A stretch of 64,000 nucleotides of DNA, taken from Pontimicrobium aquaticum. Lineage in GTDB: Bacteria; Bacteroidota; Bacteroidia; Flavobacteriales; Flavobacteriaceae. Position 1 is the stretch's first letter. Every line of letters starts with the position of its first letter. A program made the translations under genes and the position numbers. The stretch covers positions 62,001 through 126,000 of the forward strand of contig NZ_SUPL01000006.1 in assembly GCF_005047595.1 (NCBI RefSeq). The letters run 5' to 3'. This document shows, piece by piece, positions 42,209-51,385 of the stretch. A model generated the notes under the pieces. The model did not search any database, had not been told where the DNA came from, and saw only the letters and a program-made list of their open reading frames with translations.

Positions 42209-42302
42209 GTCATTGCGATACTGACATTTATCGTCAGTAGAAGTAATCCGTAAAAAATTATAGTTACTAATCAACAGATTACTTCACTAGGCTTGTAATG
42301 AC
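42209..42302. repeat. Second dispersed inverted-repeat element with a nested hairpin
   Basis: Left end GTCATTGCGA, then a 21-base nested hairpin (TACTGAC/GTCAGTA around 7 bases), then GAAGTAATCCGT; right end ACAGATTACTTC...TTGTAATGAC. The ends pair imperfectly over about 25 bases once the nested hairpin is removed. GTCATTGCGAG-type ends are, as I recall, another dispersed family in this group. It ends eight bases before the flippase stop codon. Confidence 0.65.
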
Positions 42303-42309
42303 AAAAGTT

Positions 42310-43764
42310 TTATCTCTTAAGTAACTTATTTAAAATTGCTGAAATATCGTCTGATAAATTCATACTATACACAATTACCCCATAACAAAGACCAATTAAT
42401 AAGGACTTTAAACCAATATTAATAATTGGGTGAAATGGGAACTCCCAGAAATAAAAAACTAATGCAAGAATAATAATTAGGATAAGTGTTTTTAGGGTGT
42501 TAACGCAAAAAGGTGACATTTTAAATTTATAATACACAAAAGTTACCTTTGCAAAATTATATACAATTACAGACATAAATGTAGCAAATGCTGCACCATT
42601 AATACCGTATTCTGGAATTAACATAGCATTAAAAACAACCGTCATAATTGCAAGCAATACACCTAACGCTAATACCACACGATAGTAGTCACTGTTAAAT
42701 AAAATTGCATTGTTATTGCCTATAATATTATCGGATAATTTGGCAACACTTATTAAAAGTACTACAACCAAACCTCCAGTGTATTTATCTGGAATAAGCT
42801 CATAAAGTTGGTTGATATTAAGTATAATTAATAAAAATATAAATCCACTGATTATAAATAAGTTAAGTGAGCTTTTTTTATATAGTACTTTAAGCTGATT
42901 ATTTTCGCCTTTGTTAAGTAGTTTAGCCGTTAACGGATTGGTAATTTGATGCATAGAACGAGCAGGAACACCAATAACAGTTGCTATATAAATAGCCACA
43001 CCATAGTAAGCAACTTTTTCAATTTCTATGTATTGACCAATCATAAACTTATCGATTTCCAAAATAATATTAGCTACCGAACCTGCTATGATAATTAAAG
43101 CTGAATATTTTAAAACTGCTTTAATATTTGGCAACTTTCCGAATCTAAATATTGGGCGTCGCACATAGTAAGCATAAAGCTTCATAATAAGCATTCGTAA
43201 TACATACACACCAACCACAGCATAAACAAAGACTTCAATGGAAATGACATTAAAATACAAACAAAACAACAGCACCATCACTCCTATTCTATGAAATACT
43301 TCTTTCATAAAGTTTCCAAAGACACTATTCATGTGTACCTTGGTCCATGAGTAAAATACTTCGAAATACGAAAATGCAATAGCAGCTACATAAATTAGCC
43401 ACACGTAATCTTTAATTATAGGATTGGCTTCTGACAAAAAATTACTAATAATTTCAAACGTTATATAACCAATTAATCCTAAAGGAATTATCATTAAAAG
43501 TGGCAAAAATAGCATCCATGTTAAAAAACTATTAATGTTGTTTCTAGACTTATATGATGAGTAGAATTTCACCAAGGTATTATGCGCGCCAAATGCCAAT
43601 AAAGGCATCATTACATAAGCTGTTGATAGTATGTAGGTAATGAGCCCATAATACTGTTCGCTCATAAACTCGGTGTAAAGGAATAAGGTATTAATCGCTC
43701 CTACACCAAATCCAATATAGGTGGTAATAGTGTTTTTAAACGATTGATTTTGAACTATTCCCAT
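42310..43764 (-). CDS. Oligosaccharide flippase family protein
   Basis: A 484-residue membrane protein with about 14 predicted transmembrane segments along its length, from GFGVGAINTLFLYTEFMSEQ to the C-terminal FWEFPFHPIINIGLKSLLIG. It matches the polysaccharide-exporter (Wzx/MATE-like) group that flips lipid-linked sugars from the cytosolic to the periplasmic face of the inner membrane. It is the last gene of the operon 47796-42310, seven bases after the glycosyltransferase, so it probably serves the same surface polysaccharide. Confidence 0.85.
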   Translation of the reverse strand: MGIVQNQSFKNTITTYIGFGVGAINTLFLYTEFMSEQYYGLITYILSTAYVMMPLLAFGAHNTLVKFYSSYKSRNNINSFLTWMLFLPLLMIIPLGLIGYITFEIISNFLSEANPIIKDYVWLIYVAAIAFSYFEVFYSWTKVHMNSVFGNFMKEVFHRIGVMVLLFCLYFNVISIEVFVYAVVGVYVLRMLIMKLYAYYVRRPIFRFGKLPNIKAVLKYSALIIIAGSVANIILEIDKFMIGQYIEIEKVAYYGVAIYIATVIGVPARSMHQITNPLTAKLLNKGENNQLKVLYKKSSLNLFIISGFIFLLIILNINQLYELIPDKYTGGLVVVLLISVAKLSDNIIGNNNAILFNSDYYRVVLALGVLLAIMTVVFNAMLIPEYGINGAAFATFMSVIVYNFAKVTFVYYKFKMSPFCVNTLKTLILIIILALVFYFWEFPFHPIINIGLKSLLIGLCYGVIVYSMNLSDDISAILNKLLKR

Positions 43765-43771
43765 AGATTAA

Positions 43772-45052
43772 TCATGAAATAAGTGCTGCTAATTTTTTAG
43801 TCAGAGATTTTCTGCTATACTGCTGTAAACCAATAGCGTGACTTTGTAAGTTATGCTTTCTAAATGCTTCGAAATACTCTAACAGCTTACTTTTAACTTC
43901 TTCATATTCTAAATAACTGTAGTAAGCACCTGTATTTGTTTGCTTAATAACACCTTCAACATCTGAGTTTTTTGGCCCAATAGCTAAAATTGGTCTATTA
44001 GATACCATGTACTCAAATAACTTTCCTGGAATGATACATTTAGTATCATCAGAATTAATTTCAATTAACAATAATACTTGCGATTTTTTTTGATATCTAA
44101 TTGCTTCTTCATGAGGTACATATCCTACAATATTTACAAATTGAGACAAGTTGTATTTATCTATACTTGCAAGCACTTCTTCACTAACAGCACCTACAAA
44201 ATTTATCTGTAAATGTGATTGAAATATTTTATCGTCTCTAACAATATCATGAATCGCTTTCCATAACACCTTAGGATTTCTTTCAGACAATAATGATCCA
44301 ATATGCGATAATGAAAACTTTGCATCTAACTCAACATTACTTACTGAGTTGACATCATAGCCATTAGTAATAACTGTAATTGGCTTATGAGTAATAGTCT
44401 CAAACTCTCTCTTTGTTGTAGGACTAGTCACTGTAATTCGATCTGCATTTTGTAACACTAATTGCTCTAGTTTTTTATGTCTAGATTTTGCCATTGGCAA
44501 CAAACGCAATTTTTTATGATAACCTATTGTAGTCCATGGATCCCTAAAATCGGCAATCCATTTAAGATTAAGTTTTTGTTTAAGCTTCATACCTATAAGA
44601 TGCAAACTATGTGGTGGTCCAGTAGTGATAATAGTATCTATACTATAATCTCTTATATAAGTAGATAAATAGTTTACCGAAGGCTTTACCCATTTTTTTC
44701 TTGCATCAGGAATAAAAAAATTACCTCTAATAAACAGCAATAGTTTGTCTGTTACTGATTGATTTTTAGACTTTTTTATTATTCCTTTACTTATTGTTTC
44801 TGAACTTTTTCTAGATACCTTGCTTGCTAATTTGTAAGGCTCACTAATTGATTGCTTAATAATAGTAATATCCTTAGGAATCTCGTTTACCAAACTTTGG
44901 TCAATAAGAGGATAATTAGGATTTTCTGGAACATATACAATGGGCTCCACATCAAATTCACGAAGGTATTTTACAAACTTCAACCAACGCTGCACTCCTG
45001 GACCTCCAGCTGGAGGCCAATAATAAGTAATTATGAGTGCTTTTTTACGCAC
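43772..45052 (-). CDS. Glycosyltransferase family 4-like protein
   Basis: A 426-residue cytoplasmic transferase beginning ALIITYYWPPAGGPGVQRWL, the opening of a Bacteroidota GT4-like group. The C-terminal donor-binding domain has GSLLSERNPKVLWKAIHD and IPGKLFEYMVSNRPILAIGP, the latter with the Glu of the E-x7-E type motif. Its start overlaps the end of the YfhO gene by eight bases. It is likely to build a lipid-linked glycan with the YfhO-type membrane enzyme and the flippase in the same operon. Confidence 0.85.
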   Translation of the reverse strand: MRKKALIITYYWPPAGGPGVQRWLKFVKYLREFDVEPIVYVPENPNYPLIDQSLVNEIPKDITIIKQSISEPYKLASKVSRKSSETISKGIIKKSKNQSVTDKLLLFIRGNFFIPDARKKWVKPSVNYLSTYIRDYSIDTIITTGPPHSLHLIGMKLKQKLNLKWIADFRDPWTTIGYHKKLRLLPMAKSRHKKLEQLVLQNADRITVTSPTTKREFETITHKPITVITNGYDVNSVSNVELDAKFSLSHIGSLLSERNPKVLWKAIHDIVRDDKIFQSHLQINFVGAVSEEVLASIDKYNLSQFVNIVGYVPHEEAIRYQKKSQVLLLIEINSDDTKCIIPGKLFEYMVSNRPILAIGPKNSDVEGVIKQTNTGAYYSYLEYEEVKSKLLEYFEAFRKHNLQSHAIGLQQYSRKSLTKKLAALIS

Positions 45053-47483
45053 TTGCAGATGTGTTTTCGTTGTCTTTTTTAAACTGATAAAATAATCCTC
45101 CTAGCAATAATAGCACTACTATTATGCTTGTTCCTAAAGCTATTGAGCTTCCTGTTTTTACAACTTGCGGATCAAACTTAAACTCAATAGTATGTGTTCC
45201 TCCAGGAATCTCCATACCTCGTAACACATAGTTTACACGAATATGTGATGCTTCTTTTCCATCAATATAGGCTTGCCAACCTTGTTGGTAATAATTTTCA
45301 GAAAACACAGCAAACCCATCATTTATATTATTCGTTTCGTACTTTAAATAATTAGGTTTGTAATCTATTAAGTTGATGCTTGCCAATGAATCTACTTGGT
45401 ATATTTTATTAGAAACATCATCAAACTGGGTTTTGTTTATTACTCCAACCTTTTTTGTATTTAGACTGTCTAGGGCTAAAATCTCTTCGTTAGCATTATC
45501 AACCAATTTAAAAGATTCAATAAACCACGCATTACCATTAGCATCAGTATTTGTAAATACTTGTGCTTGATTATTTTCAGCAGGTGCAATAATGTATTTA
45601 GTATTTAACATATTAAGCACTTCTAAATGATTTCTTCTAATGTAAAAATCGAAAAGCTCGTTAAAACGTTTCATACGTGCCGCAGTGTAACCATTTAACG
45701 AATTGTGGAAATACGATGGTCGCGTATCTCCTGTAGTTAAATCATATACTCTATAATGCGAATTGTCTTTTAATATTTCTTGATCAGCTGCGCTTTGCTG
45801 ATATGGCTTTTGCACCTGAACTGCCGATACAAAGTCATCATTATTTACATAACGCTTATCTACGCTAACCAAATCAAACACAATAAGTGCTGCAAAAGCT
45901 AAAACTACTAATTTTTCAGATAATTTTTCTTTTAAAAACAACCATATAATACCAGCTGACAGCAATACCAATACCAACGAACGAGTCGTATCGGCATTAA
46001 AAATGGCTTTTCTATCTTCTTTTAAAGCATCAATAAACGATTGTCCGTAAGCTTGAAGATATTGTCCGTCTCGTAACCCAGAAAAATCAAACAAACTGCT
46101 TTTAAATAACAAAAATACAAGTGCAATACCAGCGGTAATAGCTATAGTATATTTTAAAGCTTTAAGTTTTACTTCTTTTTTCTCAAAATCGTTAAATAAT
46201 CTTACGAGTGCAAAAATACCGAGCACAGGAATACACAGCTCCAAAATAACTTGTATCGAACTTACTGCTCTAAACTTGTTATATAATGGCACATAATCGA
46301 TAAATACATCGGTTAGTAAACCAAAATTCTTTCCAAGAGACAATAACCACGACATAATTACACCTCCAACAAGCCACCATTTTAAGCGTCCTTTAACAAG
46401 AAAGAGTCCGAGTACAAACAAAAAGATTATGACTGCTCCAACATAAGCAGGTGCCTCTACAATGGGCTGATCTCCCCAATATGTAGGCGCTTGTTTTACT
46501 TCATTTAAAGCTTGTACTGGTGTTGCTCCTAAACTAATAAAGGCATCATACATATTAGAATCTCTTCCAACGTTTTCAAGCGTACCTCCTCCCATAAAAC
46601 GAGGAATAAATAAATTGAAACTTTCCCAAAACCCATAGCTATACTCTGTGATATACGCTTTATCTAATCCATTAGTCACTTCTTTTGGCGAACCGTCAGG
46701 ATTAATGGTTAACTCACTTTTACCACGATAACTCTCACCAACATACTCTTGAGTTGCTAGAATGCCAGTGGCATTCAATCCGATAGATAAAATAACGGCA
46801 ACCACTAAAATCCCTATAGATTTAAAAAAGTGGGGTAATTCTTGCTTTTTATAGGCATCAACTAAATACACGATTACTAGAACTATTACAAGTAATAGTA
46901 GATAATACGTCATTTGGAAATGGTTAGCCACTATCTCTAATGCCATGGCAATAACCGTTAACAAAAACCCTAAAACATATTTTCGCTGAAAGGTGAGTAA
47001 TATTCCAGATAGCACTAAGGGCATATAAGCAATAGCATGGGCTTTACTGTTATGACCAACTCCTAATAAAATGATTAAATAGGTGGAAAACCCAAAGGCT
47101 AACGCGCCTAAAGCTGCGAGTTTAAAATCTACTTTAAGCACCAAAAGCAGTATATAAAAACCTAAAAAGTATAGAAATAGATAGTCCGCAGGTCTTGGCA
47201 AAAAACGTAAAGTTAAATCTAGCTTTTTAATATAGTTATTCGGATATTTTGCTCCTAATAAATACGTAGGCATGCCTCCAAAAGCACTATTGGTCCAATA
47301 GGTTTCTTCACCTGTATTGGCACGAAATTGGTTTTGCTGTTCGGCCATTCCGTTATATAACATGATATCACTTTGGAATATCTGTTTACCTTGAAGAACT
47401 GGACTAAAATATATTAAGGAAGCTACCACAAACGCTAAAAGAACTAGTAAATGTGGTATGATTTTTTTAAAGGAAAAATTCAT
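45045..47483 (-). CDS. YfhO family membrane protein
   Basis: An 812-residue protein with about 12-13 predicted transmembrane segments in the N-terminal 550 residues (first at about 7-26, HLLVLLAFVVASLIYFSPVL), a large extracytoplasmic domain (about 570-780) and a final helix (about 782-800). GMPTYLLGAKYPNNYIKKLD near 76 is a YfhO-like loop. YfhO proteins are lipid-linked glycosyltransferases of the GT-C type in cell-envelope glycan modification. The periplasmic part resembles the sandwich domain that follows the membrane part in this family. It is in the same operon as the glycosyltransferase and flippase. Confidence 0.85.
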   Translation of the reverse strand: MNFSFKKIIPHLLVLLAFVVASLIYFSPVLQGKQIFQSDIMLYNGMAEQQNQFRANTGEETYWTNSAFGGMPTYLLGAKYPNNYIKKLDLTLRFLPRPADYLFLYFLGFYILLLVLKVDFKLAALGALAFGFSTYLIILLGVGHNSKAHAIAYMPLVLSGILLTFQRKYVLGFLLTVIAMALEIVANHFQMTYYLLLLVIVLVIVYLVDAYKKQELPHFFKSIGILVVAVILSIGLNATGILATQEYVGESYRGKSELTINPDGSPKEVTNGLDKAYITEYSYGFWESFNLFIPRFMGGGTLENVGRDSNMYDAFISLGATPVQALNEVKQAPTYWGDQPIVEAPAYVGAVIIFLFVLGLFLVKGRLKWWLVGGVIMSWLLSLGKNFGLLTDVFIDYVPLYNKFRAVSSIQVILELCIPVLGIFALVRLFNDFEKKEVKLKALKYTIAITAGIALVFLLFKSSLFDFSGLRDGQYLQAYGQSFIDALKEDRKAIFNADTTRSLVLVLLSAGIIWLFLKEKLSEKLVVLAFAALIVFDLVSVDKRYVNNDDFVSAVQVQKPYQQSAADQEILKDNSHYRVYDLTTGDTRPSYFHNSLNGYTAARMKRFNELFDFYIRRNHLEVLNMLNTKYIIAPAENNQAQVFTNTDANGNAWFIESFKLVDNANEEILALDSLNTKKVGVINKTQFDDVSNKIYQVDSLASINLIDYKPNYLKYETNNINDGFAVFSENYYQQGWQAYIDGKEASHIRVNYVLRGMEIPGGTHTIEFKFDPQVVKTGSSIALGTSIIVVLLLLGGLFYQFKKDNENTSASA

Positions 47484-47514
47484 AGATTAATTCAATAAAA
47501 ATATTTGTAGAAAT

Positions 47515-47796
47515 TTAATCAATTTCTTCGTAATCTACGTATTCGCCAACCTTTTTATTTGAAGTTTTAGAATCCTTTGGCATTTTATCTATAGAAATCT
47601 CACCTTCTTTCTTTTTTTTAGACTGAGGCTGTTGATATTGATCAAATTGCCCTCCAAATTTTTGCTCTGCTTTTTTAGCAACATAACGCATTAGGTAAGG
47701 CGCAAATATTCTAGACAATATTTTTATTCCATACCAAACAAGTAGAATTATTAAAATAGTTCTTAAAAAACCAGTAAGTGAAGCGTATTGCAACAT
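47515..47796 (-). CDS. DUF4834 protein
   Basis: A 93-residue protein with one transmembrane segment (about 10-32, FLRTILIILLVWYGIKILSR) and a polar tail with poly-Lys and KEGEISIDKMPKDSKTSN. I recall DUF4834 as a Bacteroidota family of unknown function. It opens the operon leading to yfhO with 31 bases between. Confidence 0.8.
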   Translation of the reverse strand: MLQYASLTGFLRTILIILLVWYGIKILSRIFAPYLMRYVAKKAEQKFGGQFDQYQQPQSKKKKEGEISIDKMPKDSKTSNKKVGEYVDYEEID

Positions 47797-47810
47797 GAAT
47801 TAATTTTTTT

Positions 47811-47818
47811 CAAAAATA
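47811..47818 (-). promoter_or_regulatory. -7 box of the surface-glycan operon
   Basis: TATTTTTG on the minus strand fits TAnnTTTG and lies 14 bases before the DUF4834 ATG. No -33 TTTG was seen. Confidence 0.5.
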
Positions 47819-47872
47819 CAATTCTTCTCATTTAAAATCCGTTTTAAGTTCATAAAAAAATAATAAAATCTA

Positions 47873-47880
47873 TATATTTG
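47873..47880 (+). promoter_or_regulatory. -7 box of the outer membrane protein gene
   Basis: TATATTTG fits TAnnTTTG and lies 18 bases before the ATG at 47899. Its location decides the start: a TTG at 47878 would sit inside the box. Confidence 0.6.
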
Positions 47881-47898
47881 ATAAATAACAAATCGATT

Positions 47899-48783
47899 AT
47901 GACATCTTTAAAAACCTATTTATTCCTACTCTTGTGCTTAAGTTTTTCAATAAACTCTTTTGGACAATATACCGAGGTTATTAACTCCAATCGCCCAGGA
48001 GTTTCACGAAGTGCTTTCTCAGTTGGTACTAATGTGGCTCAGTTAGAATTTGGACCATACATTATAAAAGAAAAACGAACACCAGCTACACGATATGAAG
48101 TTTCAGGTTTTGGAGCAGATTTTGCCTTACGTTACGGATTATTATTCGAAGAATTAGAGCTAAACTTAGAAGGTACTTACCAAAACGATACTAAAACATA
48201 CTTAACATCTTTAAACTCTGAAGAAGATAGAGCAAACTTTAAAAGTTTGGTCATTGGCGCTAAATATATGTTTTTCGATCCAAATAGAAATGCCGAAGAA
48301 GACAAACCAAACCTATATAGTTACCATGCAAACAGACGCTTTAAATGGAAATCATTAATTCCAGCCATAGCTCTTGGCGCAGGCATGCACTATGACACAA
48401 AAAACAATCCTTATACTGCTCCTGAAATTGAGGGCGTAAGTCCTAGGGTGATGATAGCTACACAAAATAATTTTGCTGGAGGATGGGTTTTTGTAATGAA
48501 TTTTATAAAAGATCGCATTGGAACGGAACAGTCTGATTTTCAGTACATTTTAACATTAACACATTCGTTTAGTCCAAAATGGGTAGTGTTTGCCGAAACT
48601 CAAGGTATAAAAAGTGATTTTTATGCCGATAATTTGTTTAGATTTGGAGGTGCTTATTTATTTGGGAAAGATTTTCAATTAGATACTGCACTTACATTTA
48701 ACACAAAAGATACACCTTCAGTATTTAGTGTGAATTTTGGAGCTTCATATCGTTTGGATTTTCATTCAGATAAGGAGCAATAG
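47899..48783 (+). CDS. Outer membrane channel-like protein (MetA-pathway-of-phenol-type fold)
   Basis: A 294-residue exported protein (signal LFLLLCLSFSINSFG) with predicted beta-barrel strands from QLEFGPYIIKEKR to the terminal YRLDFHS. It opens INSNRPGVSRSAFSVGTNVA, a pattern found in the outer membrane transporter-like proteins linked to the phenol MetA family, whose roles vary. The downstream gene begins 12 bases after the stop, so it is co-transcribed. Substrate unknown. Confidence 0.78.
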   Translation: MTSLKTYLFLLLCLSFSINSFGQYTEVINSNRPGVSRSAFSVGTNVAQLEFGPYIIKEKRTPATRYEVSGFGADFALRYGLLFEELELNLEGTYQNDTKTYLTSLNSEEDRANFKSLVIGAKYMFFDPNRNAEEDKPNLYSYHANRRFKWKSLIPAIALGAGMHYDTKNNPYTAPEIEGVSPRVMIATQNNFAGGWVFVMNFIKDRIGTEQSDFQYILTLTHSFSPKWVVFAETQGIKSDFYADNLFRFGGAYLFGKDFQLDTALTFNTKDTPSVFSVNFGASYRLDFHSDKEQ

Positions 48784-48795
48784 GAAAACCATTTT

Positions 48796-49917
48796 ATGAT
48801 TGAAATAAAAGAAGCACTTTCTAAAAAAGATTTAAAGAAATTTGTAAAGTTCCCATTTACTTTATATAAAGACTCAAAGTTTTGGGTACCTCCCATTATT
48901 AGTGAAGAACTAAGGACTTTCAACAAAAAAATAAACCCAGTTTTTCAAGACGCAGAAGGACGCTTTTTTTTAGCGTATAAAGATGGGGAAATTGTTGGTC
49001 GTGTTGCTGCTTTAATCAATTGGATTGAAGTAAAACAACAAGGCATTAAAAAGATGCGCTTTGGCTGGTTTGATGTTATTGATGATCAACAGGTTACTAA
49101 TGTACTACTCAATAAAGTAACAGAAATTGGTAAAGCAAACAATTTAGAGTTTATAGAAGGTCCTATAGGGTTTTCAAACTTAGATAAAGTAGGTGTTGTT
49201 TATGAAGGTTATGATCATATAGGTAGCATGATTACATGGGAAAATCACCCATATTATGTGACACATTTAGAAAACTACGGAATGAGTTTTGGAAAAGGCT
49301 ATTCTGAAAACAAAATGGACTTTAGAGATATAAAGCCAGAATATTTTTCAAGAATACAGGCTCTTGTAAAAAAACGCTATCAGCTAAAGGCAGTAAATTT
49401 TACTAGTAATAAAGACATTTTACCTTATACAAACGAGATGTTTGATGTATTTACAAAATCACATGCTGTGCTTTCATCATTTGTTGATATTAATGAAGCT
49501 CAAAAAGAATATTTTAAAAAGAAATTCATTGGTTTTTTAAATCCAGAATACGTGAAGTTTGTATTAGATAAGAATGATAAACTTATAGGTTTTGGCATAG
49601 TTACACCATCGTACGCTGAAGCTTTACAAAAAATGAATGGCAAGCTTTGGCCTTTTGGATTTAAACATTTATTACACGCTAAAAAACACAGTAAAACAGT
49701 AACCTTCTATCTAATTGGCGTGTTGCCTGAATATCAAAACAAAGGCATTACTGCTGTTATTTTTGAAGAGTTTTACAAAACCTTTGAAGAAAAGGGTATT
49801 ACTATGTGTATTCGTGGTCCTGAACTTGATGATAACACAGCTATTCAACAAATTTGGAAAAATTTCAACCCTCAAATATTTAAAAAACGCTGTACTTACA
49901 TTAAAGATATTGCATAA
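48796..49917 (+). CDS. GNAT-like acetyltransferase family protein
   Basis: A 373-residue soluble protein. The C-terminal part has TFYLIGVLPEYQNKGITAVI (about 305-324), the acetyl-CoA-binding motif Q-x2-x-G-x of the GNAT fold. The N-terminus has FVPPIISEELRTFNKK, and GPIGFSNLDKVGVVYEGYDH sits in the middle (about 130-150). A wrong name for this family, GTP cyclohydrolase, is not supported. Substrate unknown. Co-transcribed with the outer membrane protein, then terminated. Confidence 0.75.
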   Translation: MIEIKEALSKKDLKKFVKFPFTLYKDSKFWVPPIISEELRTFNKKINPVFQDAEGRFFLAYKDGEIVGRVAALINWIEVKQQGIKKMRFGWFDVIDDQQVTNVLLNKVTEIGKANNLEFIEGPIGFSNLDKVGVVYEGYDHIGSMITWENHPYYVTHLENYGMSFGKGYSENKMDFRDIKPEYFSRIQALVKKRYQLKAVNFTSNKDILPYTNEMFDVFTKSHAVLSSFVDINEAQKEYFKKKFIGFLNPEYVKFVLDKNDKLIGFGIVTPSYAEALQKMNGKLWPFGFKHLLHAKKHSKTVTFYLIGVLPEYQNKGITAVIFEEFYKTFEEKGITMCIRGPELDDNTAIQQIWKNFNPQIFKKRCTYIKDIA

Positions 49918-49950
49918 AAAAGAGCTACAAACATGTAGCTCTTTTTTTTA
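49916..49950. terminator. Terminator between the GNAT gene and capB
   Basis: AGAGCTACA and TGTAGCTCT form a 9-base stem with a 4-base loop, extended by A and T runs; eight T follow. Serves both convergent genes. Confidence 0.9.
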
Positions 49951-49973
49951 TATTAATATGAAGTAGTTATAAG

Positions 49974-51233
49974 TTATTCACCCATTGCAGCAGCAACTGC
50001 AGCAGACAAACGCTTATACGTTCCGTTTTCAAGTCTTGATCTAATTGCTGAAAACGCATTTAATGTTACCTCAACGTCTTCTAAAGTATGAGTTGCTGTA
50101 GGAATCATTCTTAGCAAAATAATTCCTTTAGGCACCACAGGATAAACCACTATAGAGCAAAATATTCCATAATTTTCTCTTAAGTCTCTTACTAATGCCA
50201 TCGCCTCAGGAATACTTCCTTTTAAATAAACAGGCGTAACACAACTTTGTGTTGTTCCAATATCAAAACCACGCTCTTTAAGTCCAGACTGCAATGCATC
50301 AACAATTGTCCAAAGATTATTTTTTAGTTCTGGCATGGTTCTAAGCATATCTAAACGCTTTAATGCTCCAACTACTAATTGCATTTGCAATGATTTAGCA
50401 AACATTTGAGAACGTAAGTTATACTTTAAATAGTCAATTATTTCTTTATCCGCAGCAATAAATGCTCCAGTTCCAGCCATTGATTTTGCAAAAGTGGCAA
50501 AATACACATCTATATCATCTTGAACCCCTTGTTCTTCACCAGCTCCAGCTCCTGTTTTACCAAGTGTACCAAAACCATGAGCATCATCAACAAGAAACCT
50601 AAAGTTATATTTCTTTTTAAGTGCTACTATTTCTTTTAATCTTCCTTGTTCACCACGCATACCAAATACACCTTCAGAAATTACAAGAATTCCTCCTCCA
50701 GTCTGTTCAGCCATTTTGGTAGCACGTTCTAAATTTTTCTCTAAACTTTCTACATCGTTGTGCTTATAAGTAAAGCGTTTTCCCATATGAAGACGAACAC
50801 CATCTATAATGCATGCATGTGCATCAACATCGTACACAATAATATCATCTTTACCTACTAAAGCATCTATAGTAGATAACATGCCTTGATAACCGAAGTT
50901 TAATAAGTACGCAGCTTCTTTATTAACAAATGCTGCTAATTCATTTTGTAACTGCTCGTGAAGTGATGTATGACCAGACATCATTCTAGCTCCCATTGGG
51001 TAAGCCGAACCATATTCGGCTGCTGCTTCTGCATCAACTTTACGTACTTCTGGATGATTTGCTAGCCCTAAGTAATCGTTTATACTCCAGGTAATAACAT
51101 CTTTTCCTTGGAATTTCATTCTATTAGAAATTTGTCCTTCCAGTTTAGGAAACACAAAATAACCTTCTGCTTGTGAAGCCCATTTTCCTAATGGTCCCTT
51201 GTCCTTATATATCTTTTCAAATAAATCCTTCAT
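49974..51233 (-). CDS. capB: Cysteate fatty acyltransferase (alpha-oxoamine synthase for sulfonolipid)
   Basis: A 419-residue PLP enzyme of the alpha-oxoamine synthase family, which condenses an amino acid with an acyl thioester. DVDAHACIIDG (His139 stacks on PLP), FLVDDAHGFGTLG (212-225) and the Schiff-base Lys250 in TFAKSMAGTG are present. Serine palmitoyltransferases and the sulfonolipid enzyme SulA (CapB) share the same active site except at one position 30 residues after the Schiff-base lysine: it is Ala in the former and Lys in SulA. Here that residue is Lys280 (RSQMFAKSLQM), so the sulfonolipid reaction, cysteate plus acyl thioester to 3-ketocapnine, is the best call. The cysteate-synthase-like gene lies directly upstream. 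Product would enter gliding-type outer membrane sulfonolipids. Confidence 0.85.
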   Translation of the reverse strand: MKDLFEKIYKDKGPLGKWASQAEGYFVFPKLEGQISNRMKFQGKDVITWSINDYLGLANHPEVRKVDAEAAAEYGSAYPMGARMMSGHTSLHEQLQNELAAFVNKEAAYLLNFGYQGMLSTIDALVGKDDIIVYDVDAHACIIDGVRLHMGKRFTYKHNDVESLEKNLERATKMAEQTGGGILVISEGVFGMRGEQGRLKEIVALKKKYNFRFLVDDAHGFGTLGKTGAGAGEEQGVQDDIDVYFATFAKSMAGTGAFIAADKEIIDYLKYNLRSQMFAKSLQMQLVVGALKRLDMLRTMPELKNNLWTIVDALQSGLKERGFDIGTTQSCVTPVYLKGSIPEAMALVRDLRENYGIFCSIVVYPVVPKGIILLRMIPTATHTLEDVEVTLNAFSAIRSRLENGTYKRLSAAVAAAMGE

Positions 51234-51260
51234 TCAGCTATTAATCTTAGTTAGATGCAG

Positions 51261-51268
51261 CAAAATTA
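51261..51268 (-). promoter_or_regulatory. -7 box of capB
   Basis: TAATTTTG on the minus strand fits TAnnTTTG and lies 27 bases before the capB ATG. It shows capB has its own promoter after the capA terminator. Confidence 0.5.
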
Positions 51269-51330
51269 TGCAAATTAATCTTTACTACATAATTAATTTA
51301 TACACATATACATGTGCTTGTTCATAAAAA

Positions 51331-51365
51331 AACCTGTAATGCTTTATTGTGAAGTATTACAGGTT
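51331..51365 (-). terminator. Terminator between capA and capB
   Basis: AACCTGTAAT-x-CTT pairs with AAG-x-ATTACAGGTT (10 and 3 base pairs around one mismatch), followed on the minus strand by seven T. It lies 20 bases after the capA stop. Confidence 0.88.
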
Positions 51366-51385
51366 GGTTTGGTTAGTTATTTTGG

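Noticed and set aside
48796-49917. GTP cyclohydrolase as product
   Set aside because: The protein shows a GNAT-type Q-x2-x-G-x motif and none of the zinc/Cys motifs of cyclohydrolases.
49974-51233. Serine palmitoyltransferase or 2-amino-3-ketobutyrate CoA ligase
   Set aside because: Lys280 at the position that distinguishes SulA from Spt, and the adjacent cysteine-synthase-type gene, favour the cysteate reaction; some uncertainty remains.
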